In this document: in pieces, positions 8,318 through 17,009 of the stretch
Layout of the letters: every line of letters starts with the position of its first letter
How positions within the stretch are numbered: the first letter of the stretch is position 1
Origin: CAZLRH01 sp964562015
Lineage (GTDB): Bacteria > Verrucomicrobiota > Verrucomicrobiia > Opitutales > JABDGR01
Assembly (NCBI GenBank): GCA_964562015.1
Contig: CAZLRH010000005.1
Span: 62,001 to 126,000 of the forward strand
Length of the DNA: 64,000 nt
Direction of reading: 5' to 3'
Made by a program: the position numbers and the translations under genes
Notes under the pieces: generated by a model
Told to the model about the DNA's origin: nothing
Database searches by the model: none
What the model saw: the letters and a program-made list of their open reading frames with translations, nothing else

Positions 8318-9589
8318 ATGAAAAAAGTGGGCATTGTGGGTTTGGGCTACGTCGGCTTGCCGCTGGCGTTGCGCTTCGTGCGCGCAGGCGTGAGTGTGCT
8401 CGGGCTTGATATCGACGCGACGAAATGCACGCGGCTCAATGCGGGCGAGAGTTACATCAAGCACGTGCCCGGCACAGCGGTGCAGGAGGCGCGCGCGAGC
8501 GGCCGGCTCGAAGCCACCACGGATTTTGCGCGGGCGCGGGAAACGGAGGCGGTGTTGATTTGCGTGCCGACGCCGTTGAATGCGCAGCACGAGCCGGACA
8601 TGTCGCACGTTTTTCGCACGGGCGAAAGCCTCGCGCCGCACGTGCAACGCGGCCAACTCATCGTGCTGGAGTCCACCACGTATCCGGGCACGACGGACAC
8701 GGATTTGCGGAAAATTTTGGAGGACGGTTCGGGCCTGGTGGCAGGCCGCGATTTTCACCTGGCGTTCTCGCCCGAACGGGAAGACCCCGGCAATCCGGAA
8801 TGCGATGCCGCGCGCGTGCCGAAAGTCGTCGGCGGCCTCACACCCGCGTGCCGGGACCGCGCCATAGCGTGCTATGCGCCGGTCACGACGCAGGTGATCC
8901 CCGTGTCGTCGTGCCGCGTGGCGGAGGCGGCCAAACTCCTGGAAAATATTTTTCGGGCGGTGAACATCGCCTTGGTCAATGAATTGAAAGTCGTGTACAC
9001 GGCGATGGGGATCGATGTCTGGGAAGTCATCGCCGCCGCGAAGACGAAGCCGTTCGGCTTCATGCCCTTTTATCCGGGGCCGGGGCTCGGCGGGCATTGC
9101 ATTCCCATCGATCCGCACTACCTGGCGTGGAAGGCGCGCGAGTACGGGCAGACGACGCGCTTTATCGAATTGGCGGCGGAGATAAACGAGGCGATGCCGG
9201 CGCGCGTGGTGGCGCAAGTGGCCGACGTGCTGAAGGCCGGCGGCAAGGCCTTGCGGGGCGCGCGGATTTTGCTGCTGGGTTTGGCTTACAAGCCGAACGT
9301 CGATGACGACCGCGAATCTCCCGCCTATGCCTTGATGCGCCTGCTCGAGGAGCAAGGCGCGCGCGTAAAGTATCACGACCCCCATGTGCCGGTCATCCGT
9401 CCGACGCGGGAACATCCGGAGTTTGCGGGGCGGCCGTCGTCTCCGCTGGTTCCCGACGGCCACGATCTGGCGCTGGTGGTGACCGCGCACGACGAGTACC
9501 GCCGGCACGATTTTTCCACTTGGACCATTCCCCTGATGGACACCCGCAATTGTGTGACGCTGCGGCCACCGCACTACCACCGCGCATGA
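8318..9589 (+). CDS. UDP-N-acetyl-hexosamine 6-dehydrogenase (WbpA/TviB type)
   Basis: 423-residue nucleotide-sugar dehydrogenase. It has GLGYVGLPLALRF at the N-terminus, CVPTPLNAQHEPDM, ESTTYPGTT, SPEREDPGN, and the catalytic cysteine at residue 261 in GLGGHCIPIDPHYLAWK. The HCIPIDPHYLAWK form is typical of the UDP-GlcNAc 6-dehydrogenase branch rather than UDP-glucose dehydrogenase. The expected product is UDP-GlcNAcA, used for acidic amino sugars. A WbpE-like aminotransferase is encoded at 14214, but the oxidase WbpB and acetyltransferase WbpD that would link them are not seen. Its stop overlaps the next start (ATGA). Confidence 0.88.
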   Translation: MKKVGIVGLGYVGLPLALRFVRAGVSVLGLDIDATKCTRLNAGESYIKHVPGTAVQEARASGRLEATTDFARARETEAVLICVPTPLNAQHEPDMSHVFRTGESLAPHVQRGQLIVLESTTYPGTTDTDLRKILEDGSGLVAGRDFHLAFSPEREDPGNPECDAARVPKVVGGLTPACRDRAIACYAPVTTQVIPVSSCRVAEAAKLLENIFRAVNIALVNELKVVYTAMGIDVWEVIAAAKTKPFGFMPFYPGPGLGGHCIPIDPHYLAWKAREYGQTTRFIELAAEINEAMPARVVAQVADVLKAGGKALRGARILLLGLAYKPNVDDDRESPAYALMRLLEEQGARVKYHDPHVPVIRPTREHPEFAGRPSSPLVPDGHDLALVVTAHDEYRRHDFSTWTIPLMDTRNCVTLRPPHYHRA

Positions 9590-11061
9590 GCAGTGAGAAA
9601 ATGAAAGACCGGCAAGGGCGGGCGAGCATGGCCTCCTCGATCGAGCGCACGGTGACGCTCCTGGCGGGGCTTTGGGCGGTGCTGTTGCCGTGGCTCATTG
9701 GCGGGCGGCTGTGGTGGGTGCAGGCGCTGGGTGCCGGGATTGGTTTGCTGGCGCTGATGGTGGCGATGGCGTCCCGGGCCAACCGGCACGCCCTGGTCCG
9801 TTTCCCTGTATTTTGGCTGGGATTGATATTTTTAATTTACATCGCGGTGCAGGCCTTGAACCCCTGGCTGGCGGCCAATCCAGTAAAACCCGGCGCGGGA
9901 GTCTGGCGGTTGGACGACGTGGCCCATGTGCTGTGGCTGCCGCGCGGGGTGCAGGCGGATTTTGGGGAGATGAACGCCTGGCGCGATTTGATCAACTGGG
10001 CGGGTCCGTGGCTGCTGGTGTGCGCGTGGTGGACGGCTGTGCGCCGGCGGCGCGCGGCCTGGTGGCTATGGGGGCTGACGCTGTTTGATGGTGTACTCAT
10101 CACCGTGCAGAGCGTCGTCAATATCTACCGCCCGAATAACAAGATTCTGTGGTTTTATGTGGAGCAAGGCGTCAATGACCGGGACCCGCATACCTGGGGC
10201 GCGCCGTACAACCACTTCCTGAGCGGCTTTGTGTCGAACAATCCGGCCGCGGCGTACCTGTGTCTCACGCTGGCGGCGGGACTCGCGCTGGCCTTGCGGG
10301 TGCAGGCGCGGGCGCGGGAAGACGGTCGCGACACCGGTTTTGGGTGGGTGGTGCTGGTCGGTTGCGTGGTGGTGCTCGCGGGCATCGTGATTTCTGGAAG
10401 CAGGGGCGGCTTGGTGCTGGGCGCGGGCATTTTTGCGGTGGGGGCGCTGGCCCTGTTGCGCGGCGTCTGGCGCGAGGGCGGATTTTCCTTCGGACGGGCA
10501 TTGCCCGCGGCGCTTTTGCTTTTGCTGGTGGCGGTGGGGGGCGCCTGTCTATTTTCCGCCGTCAAACCCCAGGCGGTGGTCCGCCTGCTGGACACCTTGC
10601 CGGAATTGCAAACCGACACGCGCCGGCAGTTATGGCAGGTGACGGTGAAAATGATTCAAGAGCAACCCTGGCTCGGGTATGGCGCGGGCAGCTATCGTTA
10701 CATTTCGCCCGGATTTTTTTTCCGCGAAAAAATGTTCGTGGATGACAACGCGCTCGGCGGAGTGGGCCAGCGGGCCAATTACGCGCACAGTGACTGGTTG
10801 CAGTTCCCCATGGAATACGGGCTGCTGGGCGCGAGCCTGCTGCTCGGAATGCTGGCATATTTCCTGGTCAAAATCCTGACCCTCAGCCGCTGGTTGGGCG
10901 CGCCGGCCGAACTCGCGCTGGTGGGCGCCGTCGGAACCCTGGTGCATGCGCTGTTTGATTTTCCACTGCATAATGAGGCGGTGCTGACGTTGTGGGCGGT
11001 CTTGTTGATTTCGGCCTGCAAGGTCGGTGAATTGAACCGCCTGCGGGGCGATGTCCCTTGA
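9586..11061 (+). CDS. O-antigen ligase/polymerase-like membrane protein (second copy)
   Basis: 491-residue multi-spanning protein, homologous in layout to the one encoded at 6790. Segments after residue 17 are strongly hydrophobic, and the late periplasmic loop has GYGAGSYRYISPGFF and YAHSDWLQFPMEYG, matching GWGPGSYRFIAP and HAHNDWVQF of the first copy. ISGSRGGLVLGAGIF precedes the loop, as in Wzy_C proteins. The start at 9586 overlaps the stop of the dehydrogenase gene. The two copies may act on different acceptors (ligation versus polymerisation), which sequence alone cannot decide. Confidence 0.75.
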   Translation: MSSEKMKDRQGRASMASSIERTVTLLAGLWAVLLPWLIGGRLWWVQALGAGIGLLALMVAMASRANRHALVRFPVFWLGLIFLIYIAVQALNPWLAANPVKPGAGVWRLDDVAHVLWLPRGVQADFGEMNAWRDLINWAGPWLLVCAWWTAVRRRRAAWWLWGLTLFDGVLITVQSVVNIYRPNNKILWFYVEQGVNDRDPHTWGAPYNHFLSGFVSNNPAAAYLCLTLAAGLALALRVQARAREDGRDTGFGWVVLVGCVVVLAGIVISGSRGGLVLGAGIFAVGALALLRGVWREGGFSFGRALPAALLLLLVAVGGACLFSAVKPQAVVRLLDTLPELQTDTRRQLWQVTVKMIQEQPWLGYGAGSYRYISPGFFFREKMFVDDNALGGVGQRANYAHSDWLQFPMEYGLLGASLLLGMLAYFLVKILTLSRWLGAPAELALVGAVGTLVHALFDFPLHNEAVLTLWAVLLISACKVGELNRLRGDVP

Positions 11062-11064
11062 GCC

Positions 11065-12033
11065 ATGGCACCCGTTTTTCTCCTCACCCTGGACACGGAA
11101 GGCGACAACCTGTGGGCGCGGCCCCGGGGCGTCACCACGAGCAATGCGGAATTTTTGCCCCGCTTTCAAGCGCTTGCGGAAAAATTCGGCTGGCGGCCCA
11201 CCTGGCTCGTGAATTGGGAAATGACGCACGCGCCGCGGTGCGTCGAGTTTTTGCGGGACGCCCTGGTGCGCGGCACGGCGGAAGTCGGTTTGCATTTGCA
11301 CGCGTGGGACACGCCGCCGTTAACGCCGCTGACGGAGGACGACTCGTTGCACCATCCGTTTCTAATTGAATATCCGGTGGACATCATGCGGGAAAAAATT
11401 GCGCGATTGGCGGGGAAACTTGAGGAGACTTTTCAGCGACCGCTGCACAGTCATCGCGCGGGCCGCTGGGCGTTTGACGGCCGGTATGCGCGCCTGTTGC
11501 GCGAGCGGGGAGTGCTGGCCGACTGTTCGGTTTGCCCCGGCGTCGATTGGAGCACCACCAAGGGCGACCCGGCGGGCGCGGGCGGCTCCGATTACCGCCA
11601 GGCGCCCACGACGCCTTACCGGTTGAGCGAGGCCGATGTCACAAGGGCGGCGGAAGTTTCGGAGGCCAACACCCTTTTAGAAGTGCCGATGACCACCGGG
11701 GCGGTGCAGAAGGCGTGGTGGCGGCGGGCCGCCGCCGTTTTTTCGCCCCGCCATTATTGGCTGAGGCCCAATGGCAACAACCTCCGCGCGATGCTCAATC
11801 TGGTCGACGAGGCGGTGGCGACGGGCCGCGAACACCTCATGTTCATGCTGCACTCCTCGGAATTGATGCCCGGCGGCAGCCCGACGTTTCGCGACGCGGA
11901 CGCCATCGAGCGCCTCTACGAAGACCTGGCCGCCTTGTTCGCGCGCGCCGCGCACCACGGCTGTCCGGCGTCCACGCTCGGGGAGTTCACGCGGGCCAGA
12001 AGTGCTCCGGCTGGGGCGGCTTCCGTTAATTAA
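11065..12033 (+). CDS. Polysaccharide-deacetylase-fold protein (NodB-like superfamily)
   Basis: 322-residue soluble protein with no signal peptide. The order LTLDTEGD (residues 7-14), EVGLHLHAWDTPP (about 73-85) and SHRAGRWAFDGRYARLL corresponds to the metal-binding Asp-His-His and later motifs of the glycoside hydrolase/deacetylase superfamily. It could remove an acetyl group from an amino sugar in the repeat unit. The usual first motif (FDDG) is altered to LDTEGD, as in the WalW-like subgroup often found in polysaccharide loci. It starts 3 bases after the ligase-like gene and ends 2 bases before manC, so it belongs to the operon. Confidence 0.65.
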   Translation: MAPVFLLTLDTEGDNLWARPRGVTTSNAEFLPRFQALAEKFGWRPTWLVNWEMTHAPRCVEFLRDALVRGTAEVGLHLHAWDTPPLTPLTEDDSLHHPFLIEYPVDIMREKIARLAGKLEETFQRPLHSHRAGRWAFDGRYARLLRERGVLADCSVCPGVDWSTTKGDPAGAGGSDYRQAPTTPYRLSEADVTRAAEVSEANTLLEVPMTTGAVQKAWWRRAAAVFSPRHYWLRPNGNNLRAMLNLVDEAVATGREHLMFMLHSSELMPGGSPTFRDADAIERLYEDLAALFARAAHHGCPASTLGEFTRARSAPAGAASVN

Positions 12034-12035
12034 CC

Positions 12036-13124
12036 ATGTCACATTATTATACAGTCATCATGGCGGGCGGGCGGGGGGAGCGTTTCTGGCCGATGAGCCG
12101 GCAGGCGAAACCCAAGCATTTGCTGCCGATTGTCGGGGACCGCCCGATGGTGGCCCAAACCGTGGCGCGGTTGGGCCAGGTGGTGCCGCCCTCTCAGATT
12201 TTTATTTTGACTAACCGCGAGCACGCGGCGGCGGTGCAAGCCGCCTGCCCGGAGGTTCCTGCGGCGCAAATCGTGGGCGAGCCGATGGGCCGCGACACGG
12301 CGGCGGTGGGCGCGCTCGCCGCGCTCCTGGTGCGCCGCCGGGATCCGCAAGGCGTGCTGGCGTTGTTGCCCGCGGATGCTTCGATCCACGACGCCGCCGG
12401 ATTTCAGGGGGTGTTGCACGCGGCGTTTGCAGCCGCGGCGGCCAGCGACGCCATTATCACCATCGGGGTGAAACCTTCGCATCCGGCGACCGGCTACGGC
12501 TATTTGCGGCGGGGACCGTTGCTCGGCCAAAGCGAGGGCCGGCCCTGGTATCGCGTGGAAAAATTTGTGGAAAAGCCGGACGCGGCCACCGCCGAGCGTT
12601 ATCTGGCGGAGGGCGTTTATTTGTGGAATGCGGGGATGTTCGTCGTCCGCGCGGCAGTGCTGGAAGCGGCGGTGCGGACGCAGGCGCCGGCGCTGGCGGC
12701 GGGCATGGACAAAATCGCGGTGGCCTTGGAACGGGGCGAACCTCTGGCAAAATGCCTGGCGGAAATTTATCCGACGCTGCCGCGCATTTCGCTCGACTAC
12801 GCCGTGATGGAAAAGGCACCCAACGTGGCGACTTTCGAGGCCGCCTTTGACTGGGACGATGTCGGCGAATGGCCGGCGCTGGCGCGGCATTTGCCCACCG
12901 ATGCGCAAGGCAACACGACGCGCGGCGACGTGGTCGTGCACGCGGGCCGCGGCAATGTCGTGCTCGGCGAGCCCGGTCATCTTGTGGCGGTGCTCGGCGC
13001 GGATGACCTCGTGGTCGTGCACACGGCCGACGCCACCCTCGTGTGTCCCAAAAACCGGGCGCAGGATTTGAAAAAGCTCTTGCAGGAAGTCGCCGCCAAA
13101 CCGGGCGGCCAGCGTTGGTTATAA
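12036..13124 (+). CDS. manC: Mannose-1-phosphate guanylyltransferase
   Basis: 362-residue enzyme that makes GDP-mannose from GTP and mannose-1-phosphate. The N-terminal VIMAGGRGERFWPMSRQAKP signature is complete, followed by EPMGRDTAA, LPADASI, VEKPD, YLWNAGMFV and FDWDDVGEW. It has only the nucleotidyltransferase and short beta-helix part (about 360 residues); the C-terminal phosphomannose isomerase domain of long ManC proteins is absent. It would feed the two Gmd enzymes. It is two bases from the preceding gene and 25 bases from the next. Confidence 0.95.
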   Translation: MSHYYTVIMAGGRGERFWPMSRQAKPKHLLPIVGDRPMVAQTVARLGQVVPPSQIFILTNREHAAAVQAACPEVPAAQIVGEPMGRDTAAVGALAALLVRRRDPQGVLALLPADASIHDAAGFQGVLHAAFAAAAASDAIITIGVKPSHPATGYGYLRRGPLLGQSEGRPWYRVEKFVEKPDAATAERYLAEGVYLWNAGMFVVRAAVLEAAVRTQAPALAAGMDKIAVALERGEPLAKCLAEIYPTLPRISLDYAVMEKAPNVATFEAAFDWDDVGEWPALARHLPTDAQGNTTRGDVVVHAGRGNVVLGEPGHLVAVLGADDLVVVHTADATLVCPKNRAQDLKKLLQEVAAKPGGQRWL

Positions 13125-13149
13125 TCGCGAAATTTTTGGGCGAATTTTT

Positions 13150-14193
13150 ATGGCAACCTATTTAGTCACCGGAGTGGCCGGCTTCATTGCGGCGCGCACA
13201 GCAGAGCTGCTGCTGGCCGCCGGGCACCACGTGGTGGGCGTGGATAATCTCAATGATTATTATGACGTACGCTTGAAGGACCACCGGCTGGGCCGGCTGC
13301 TGGGCCGGGCGAACTGGCGCGCGGGCGCGGAGTCGAACCACTCGCGCCATGCGGACGCCGGGCGGCAGGGCACGCCCGATGGGCGGTTCGTCTTTGAGCC
13401 GGTGGACGTGGAGGATTTGCGGAGCCTGGAGCGCTTGTTTGCGGAGTTTAAATTCGCGGCGGTATTCAACCTGGCGGCGCGGGCGGGCGTGCGTTACAGC
13501 CTGGAAAATCCGCATATTTATCTGACGACCAACGCGCACGGGACGCTGAACCTGCTCGAGTGCCAGCGGAAATTCGGCGTGCGCAAACAAGTGCTGGCCT
13601 CGACCTCATCGTTGTACGCCGGGTGCGCGCTGCCGTTCCGCGAGGACGCGCCGGTCAACATGCCGCTGTCGCCGTATGCGGCCTCCAAAAAAGCGGCGGA
13701 GGCCATGGCGTACAGTTATACGAAAATGCACGGCCTCGATGTGACGGTGGCGCGGTATTTTACGGTGTTTGGCCCGTCGGGCCGGCCGGACATGAGCATC
13801 TTCCGTTTCATCCAGTGGATAACTGCGGGCCGGCCGTTGCAGGTCACCGGCGACGGCACGCAGGGGCGCGATTTCACTTATGTGGACGACATTGCGCGCG
13901 GCACCATTCTGGCCGCGCAGCCGGTCGGTTATGAAATCATCAACCTCGGCGGCGGGCGTCCGCCGTGTTCGTTGCGTGAAACCATCGCCGCGCTCGAGAC
14001 GGAGATGGGCCGCAAGGCGCAAATCGTCGAACAACCCAAGGCGGCGGCGGACATTGAGGCGAGCCAGGCGGACGTGGCCAAGGCGGAACGCCTGCTCGGG
14101 TGGAAGCCCGAAGTTTCCTTTGCCGAAGGCTTGCGGCGGACCGTCCGCTGGCACCACGAGAACCAGGAATGGCTCCGCGAGGTCCGGCTCTAA
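13150..14193 (+). CDS. NAD-dependent epimerase, UDP-glucuronate 4-epimerase type
   Basis: 347-residue extended SDR. The Rossmann motif is TGVAGFIA (residues 7-14), VDNLNDYYDVRLKDHRL is the signature of UDP-glucuronate 4-epimerases, and the catalytic residues are Ser153/154 (STSSLYAG), Tyr176 and Lys180 (SPYAASKKAAE). The glycine pattern GVAGFIA lacks the last usual glycine (A for G at position 14), a small oddity. Residues 55-78 form an extra polar loop. Expected reaction: UDP-GlcA to UDP-GalA, consistent with the UDP-glucose dehydrogenase upstream. Confidence 0.8.
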   Translation: MATYLVTGVAGFIAARTAELLLAAGHHVVGVDNLNDYYDVRLKDHRLGRLLGRANWRAGAESNHSRHADAGRQGTPDGRFVFEPVDVEDLRSLERLFAEFKFAAVFNLAARAGVRYSLENPHIYLTTNAHGTLNLLECQRKFGVRKQVLASTSSLYAGCALPFREDAPVNMPLSPYAASKKAAEAMAYSYTKMHGLDVTVARYFTVFGPSGRPDMSIFRFIQWITAGRPLQVTGDGTQGRDFTYVDDIARGTILAAQPVGYEIINLGGGRPPCSLRETIAALETEMGRKAQIVEQPKAAADIEASQADVAKAERLLGWKPEVSFAEGLRRTVRWHHENQEWLREVRL

Positions 14194-14213
14194 TTATTAA
14201 CTCCAATCATTTC

Positions 14214-15332
14214 ATGAAAGTCCCCTTACTCGATTTGCCCGCGCAGTACGCCACCATCAAGGCGGAGCTGGACCAGGCCGTGGCTGAAGTCGTCGCCACG
14301 CAACAATTCATCATGGGCCCGTCGGTGCAGGGGTGCGAGCAGGCGCTGGCCAAGTATTGCCGCTGCACGCACGCGCTCGGCGTTTCCTCCGGCACGGATG
14401 CGTTGCTGCTCGCCTTGATGGCGGAGGGCATCGGCGCGGGCGACGAGGTCATCACCAGCCCGTACACTTTTTTCGCAACCGGCGGGAGCATCGCGCGCCT
14501 GGGCGCGAAGCCGGTGTTTGTGGACATTGATCCCGTGACCTTCAATTTAAACGTCGCGCGAGTGGAAGCGAAAATCACGCCGCGCACAAAGGCCATCATG
14601 CCCGTGCATCTTTACGGGCAGATGGCGGATATGAAGGCCGTGCTCGTACTGGCGAAAAAACACCACTTGTGTGTGATTGAGGACGCCGCCCAGGCAATTG
14701 GCGCCGAGGATCAGGCGGGCCGCGCGGGGGCGCTCGGTGACTACGGCTGCTTCTCCTTTTTCCCCACGAAAAACCTCGGCGGTTTTGGTGACGGCGGCCT
14801 GGTGACCACCCAAAATGACGAGCGCGCCGAAAAGCTGGCCATCCTGCGCGTCCATGGCATGAAGCCCAAGTATTACCACCAGGCCATTGGCGGAAATTTC
14901 CGGCTGGATTCACTGCAAGCGGCGGTGCTGACGGTGAAGTTGAAATATCTGGATGGCTGGACGGCGGCCCGGCAGGCCAATGCGAAACGCTATGACCAAC
15001 TCTTTGCGCAGGCGGGATTGGCCGGAGCGGAAAAGGTCGTCCTCCCCCGCGCGGGCGCGGGCCGGCATGTGTTCAATCAATACATCATCCGGACCCCGCG
15101 CCGGGACGAATTGCACATGTGGCTGAAGGAGCACGACGTGGCCACGGAAATTTATTATCCAGTGCCGCTGCATTTGCAGGAATGTTTTCGGTATCTCGGC
15201 CACCAGGCCGGCGATTTTCCAGAAAGCGAGAAAGCCGCGAAGGAAACGCTCGCGCTGCCGATTTATCCAGAATTGTCGGCCGCGCAGGCCGCGCGGGTGG
15301 TCGAAGTCATCGGGGATTTTTACCGGCGGTAA
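14214..15332 (+). CDS. DegT/DnrJ/EryC1/StrS aminotransferase (WbpE-like)
   Basis: 372-residue PLP-dependent sugar aminotransferase. The PLP lysine is Lys186 in SFFPTKNLGGFGDGG. Also visible are SSGTDALLLAL (residues 58-68), IEDAAQAIGA and GGNFRLDSLQAAVL. This form resembles WbpE, which aminates 3-keto-UDP-GlcNAcA, and fits the WbpA-like enzyme at 8318. The start at 14214 gives the usual MKVPLLDLPAQY N-terminus; the open frame upstream overlaps the epimerase gene. A substrate other than the Wbp intermediate is possible. Confidence 0.85.
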   Translation: MKVPLLDLPAQYATIKAELDQAVAEVVATQQFIMGPSVQGCEQALAKYCRCTHALGVSSGTDALLLALMAEGIGAGDEVITSPYTFFATGGSIARLGAKPVFVDIDPVTFNLNVARVEAKITPRTKAIMPVHLYGQMADMKAVLVLAKKHHLCVIEDAAQAIGAEDQAGRAGALGDYGCFSFFPTKNLGGFGDGGLVTTQNDERAEKLAILRVHGMKPKYYHQAIGGNFRLDSLQAAVLTVKLKYLDGWTAARQANAKRYDQLFAQAGLAGAEKVVLPRAGAGRHVFNQYIIRTPRRDELHMWLKEHDVATEIYYPVPLHLQECFRYLGHQAGDFPESEKAAKETLALPIYPELSAAQAARVVEVIGDFYRR

Positions 15333-15365
15333 ATTTATCGGCGGGGGGACGGGCGCTTATTCAAC

Positions 15366-16946
15366 ATGAGTCGCACCAAAAAAGCCTTGCACGGCACGCT
15401 GGCCAGCTTCGTGCAATATGCGCTGCAAGTGCTGTTGCAGTTTTTGCTCGCGCCGATGGTGCTGCAGCACGCCGGGCAGAATGCCTGGGGCGCTTATGCG
15501 GTGATTATTCAGGCCATCACCTACCTGGGCTTTCTGGATTTGGGCTTCAACATGGCGCTGGATCGCTATTTGGCGAATGCCAGCGGCCTCGACGACCACC
15601 ACAAGCGTTTTAATCTGCTGCTGACCACGGGGCGTTCTTTCCTGCTTGGCACCAACCTTATCTGGGCATTTTGCGCGACCTTGCTGGCCCTCAACATTGG
15701 CCGGCTCTTGAGCCTGCATCCGGAGGTCGGGGCCGACGCGGTAGTCATGACGGATGCCGAAATCGGCGTATTTATGCTCGCGCTGTGGGCGGCGGTGCGC
15801 ACGCCCATCGTGCTGGCCGGCGCCACGCTGATTGCGCTGCAGGAACTGGCTGCTTACAATATCATCTGCACCGTGGCTAATTTTATCCGGCTCGGGGGGG
15901 CACTCCTCTTGGTCTCGGAGGGTTATGGGCTGGTGGGATTGATGGGCGGTCATTTGTCGGCCGAGGTGTTTGAGAAATTGGTGTGCTACGCCTATTTGCG
16001 CCGCAAGCATCCCGAAGTGCGGCCCTGGTGGGGCATACCGGACCGGGCAGTCTTCATGGAGATGCTAAAATTTGGCAGCCACGCCATGGTGATCAACGTT
16101 GGCATGCGGCTGATGTTTTACAGCGACAATCTGGTGGTAGGCGTCGTCATTTCGGCGGCGGCGGCGAGCATCTATTATTCGACTCTGATGCCGGCGCAAC
16201 AGGCCTGGAGCACGCTGTGCCGGATGATTTCGAATTCCCTGCCGGCAGTGAATGAACTCTATGGACGGTCGGCTTTTGCGCAATTGCGGACCGTATTTCT
16301 AAAAATCCATCGTTACAACTTGCTCTTGGCCATACCGCTGGCGGCAGGCATCGAGTTGCTCAACCATGACGTTTTGCGAATTTGGCTCAAGGATCATGCC
16401 GAACAGCAATATGGGGGCGAGTTGATGACCTTGAGCTTGGCTGTCATTGCGGTGATGATCACCGCGGGATCGGTCAATTTTATCTTTGTCATGGCGACTG
16501 GAAGGATTCGGCAAATCTCCTATCTTTATTTGCTGGTGGGTGGCATCAAGTTGGTCCTCTCGATTGTAGTCGCAAAATGGCTGGGGCTCAGGGGCTTGTT
16601 TGGTCTCGGGGGCCTGGGGGCGGTAACTGCGATGACCGCGCTGGCTACTGCAGTTACATTTATAAATATGCAGATCCAGGCGCAACGGGAATTGGGATTG
16701 ACGTGGGGAGAGTTTCTACGGGAAAGCGTGTGGCCGGCGATGGGCAGGACCATCGTAGGCCTGCCAGTACTGTGGTTTTTGGTGTATCGATGGCCGCCGA
16801 CGACACTTTTTGAATTGGCCTGGACAATAGCCAGTTATGCCGCAATTCAAGGCGGAATCAGTTTTTGGGCGCTGGAGGCACAGGATCGTCAATTAATCAT
16901 CCAACAAGCGGGGCAGGTATTGCACTGGCCACGCAAAGCGGCTTGA
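15366..16946 (+). CDS. wzx: Polysaccharide flippase (Wzx, MATE-like)
   Basis: 526-residue membrane protein of the MOP superfamily with about twelve hydrophobic segments, starting SFVQYALQVLLQFLLAPMVL. It would flip undecaprenyl-linked repeat units across the inner membrane. The family look is clear: an N-terminal segment with AYAVIIQAITYLGFLDLGF, then paired helices and no large soluble domain. Base composition is visibly less GC-rich than in its upstream neighbours, a usual feature of wzx genes. It ends the first block; the next stretch (16947-17009) holds no gene. Confidence 0.85.
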   Translation: MSRTKKALHGTLASFVQYALQVLLQFLLAPMVLQHAGQNAWGAYAVIIQAITYLGFLDLGFNMALDRYLANASGLDDHHKRFNLLLTTGRSFLLGTNLIWAFCATLLALNIGRLLSLHPEVGADAVVMTDAEIGVFMLALWAAVRTPIVLAGATLIALQELAAYNIICTVANFIRLGGALLLVSEGYGLVGLMGGHLSAEVFEKLVCYAYLRRKHPEVRPWWGIPDRAVFMEMLKFGSHAMVINVGMRLMFYSDNLVVGVVISAAAASIYYSTLMPAQQAWSTLCRMISNSLPAVNELYGRSAFAQLRTVFLKIHRYNLLLAIPLAAGIELLNHDVLRIWLKDHAEQQYGGELMTLSLAVIAVMITAGSVNFIFVMATGRIRQISYLYLLVGGIKLVLSIVVAKWLGLRGLFGLGGLGAVTAMTALATAVTFINMQIQAQRELGLTWGEFLRESVWPAMGRTIVGLPVLWFLVYRWPPTTLFELAWTIASYAAIQGGISFWALEAQDRQLIIQQAGQVLHWPRKAA

Positions 16947-17009
16947 AAGCCAACTTCTGCCGGTACGGAGTGCCGTCTTTCGGCCCCTGGTGGCCACGGT
17001 CAAATTTTT

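Noticed and set aside
7991..9580. 529-codon minus-strand open frame across the ligase-like and dehydrogenase genes
   Set aside because: Runs antisense to two well-supported genes and has an Arg/Pro/His-rich translation with no family features.
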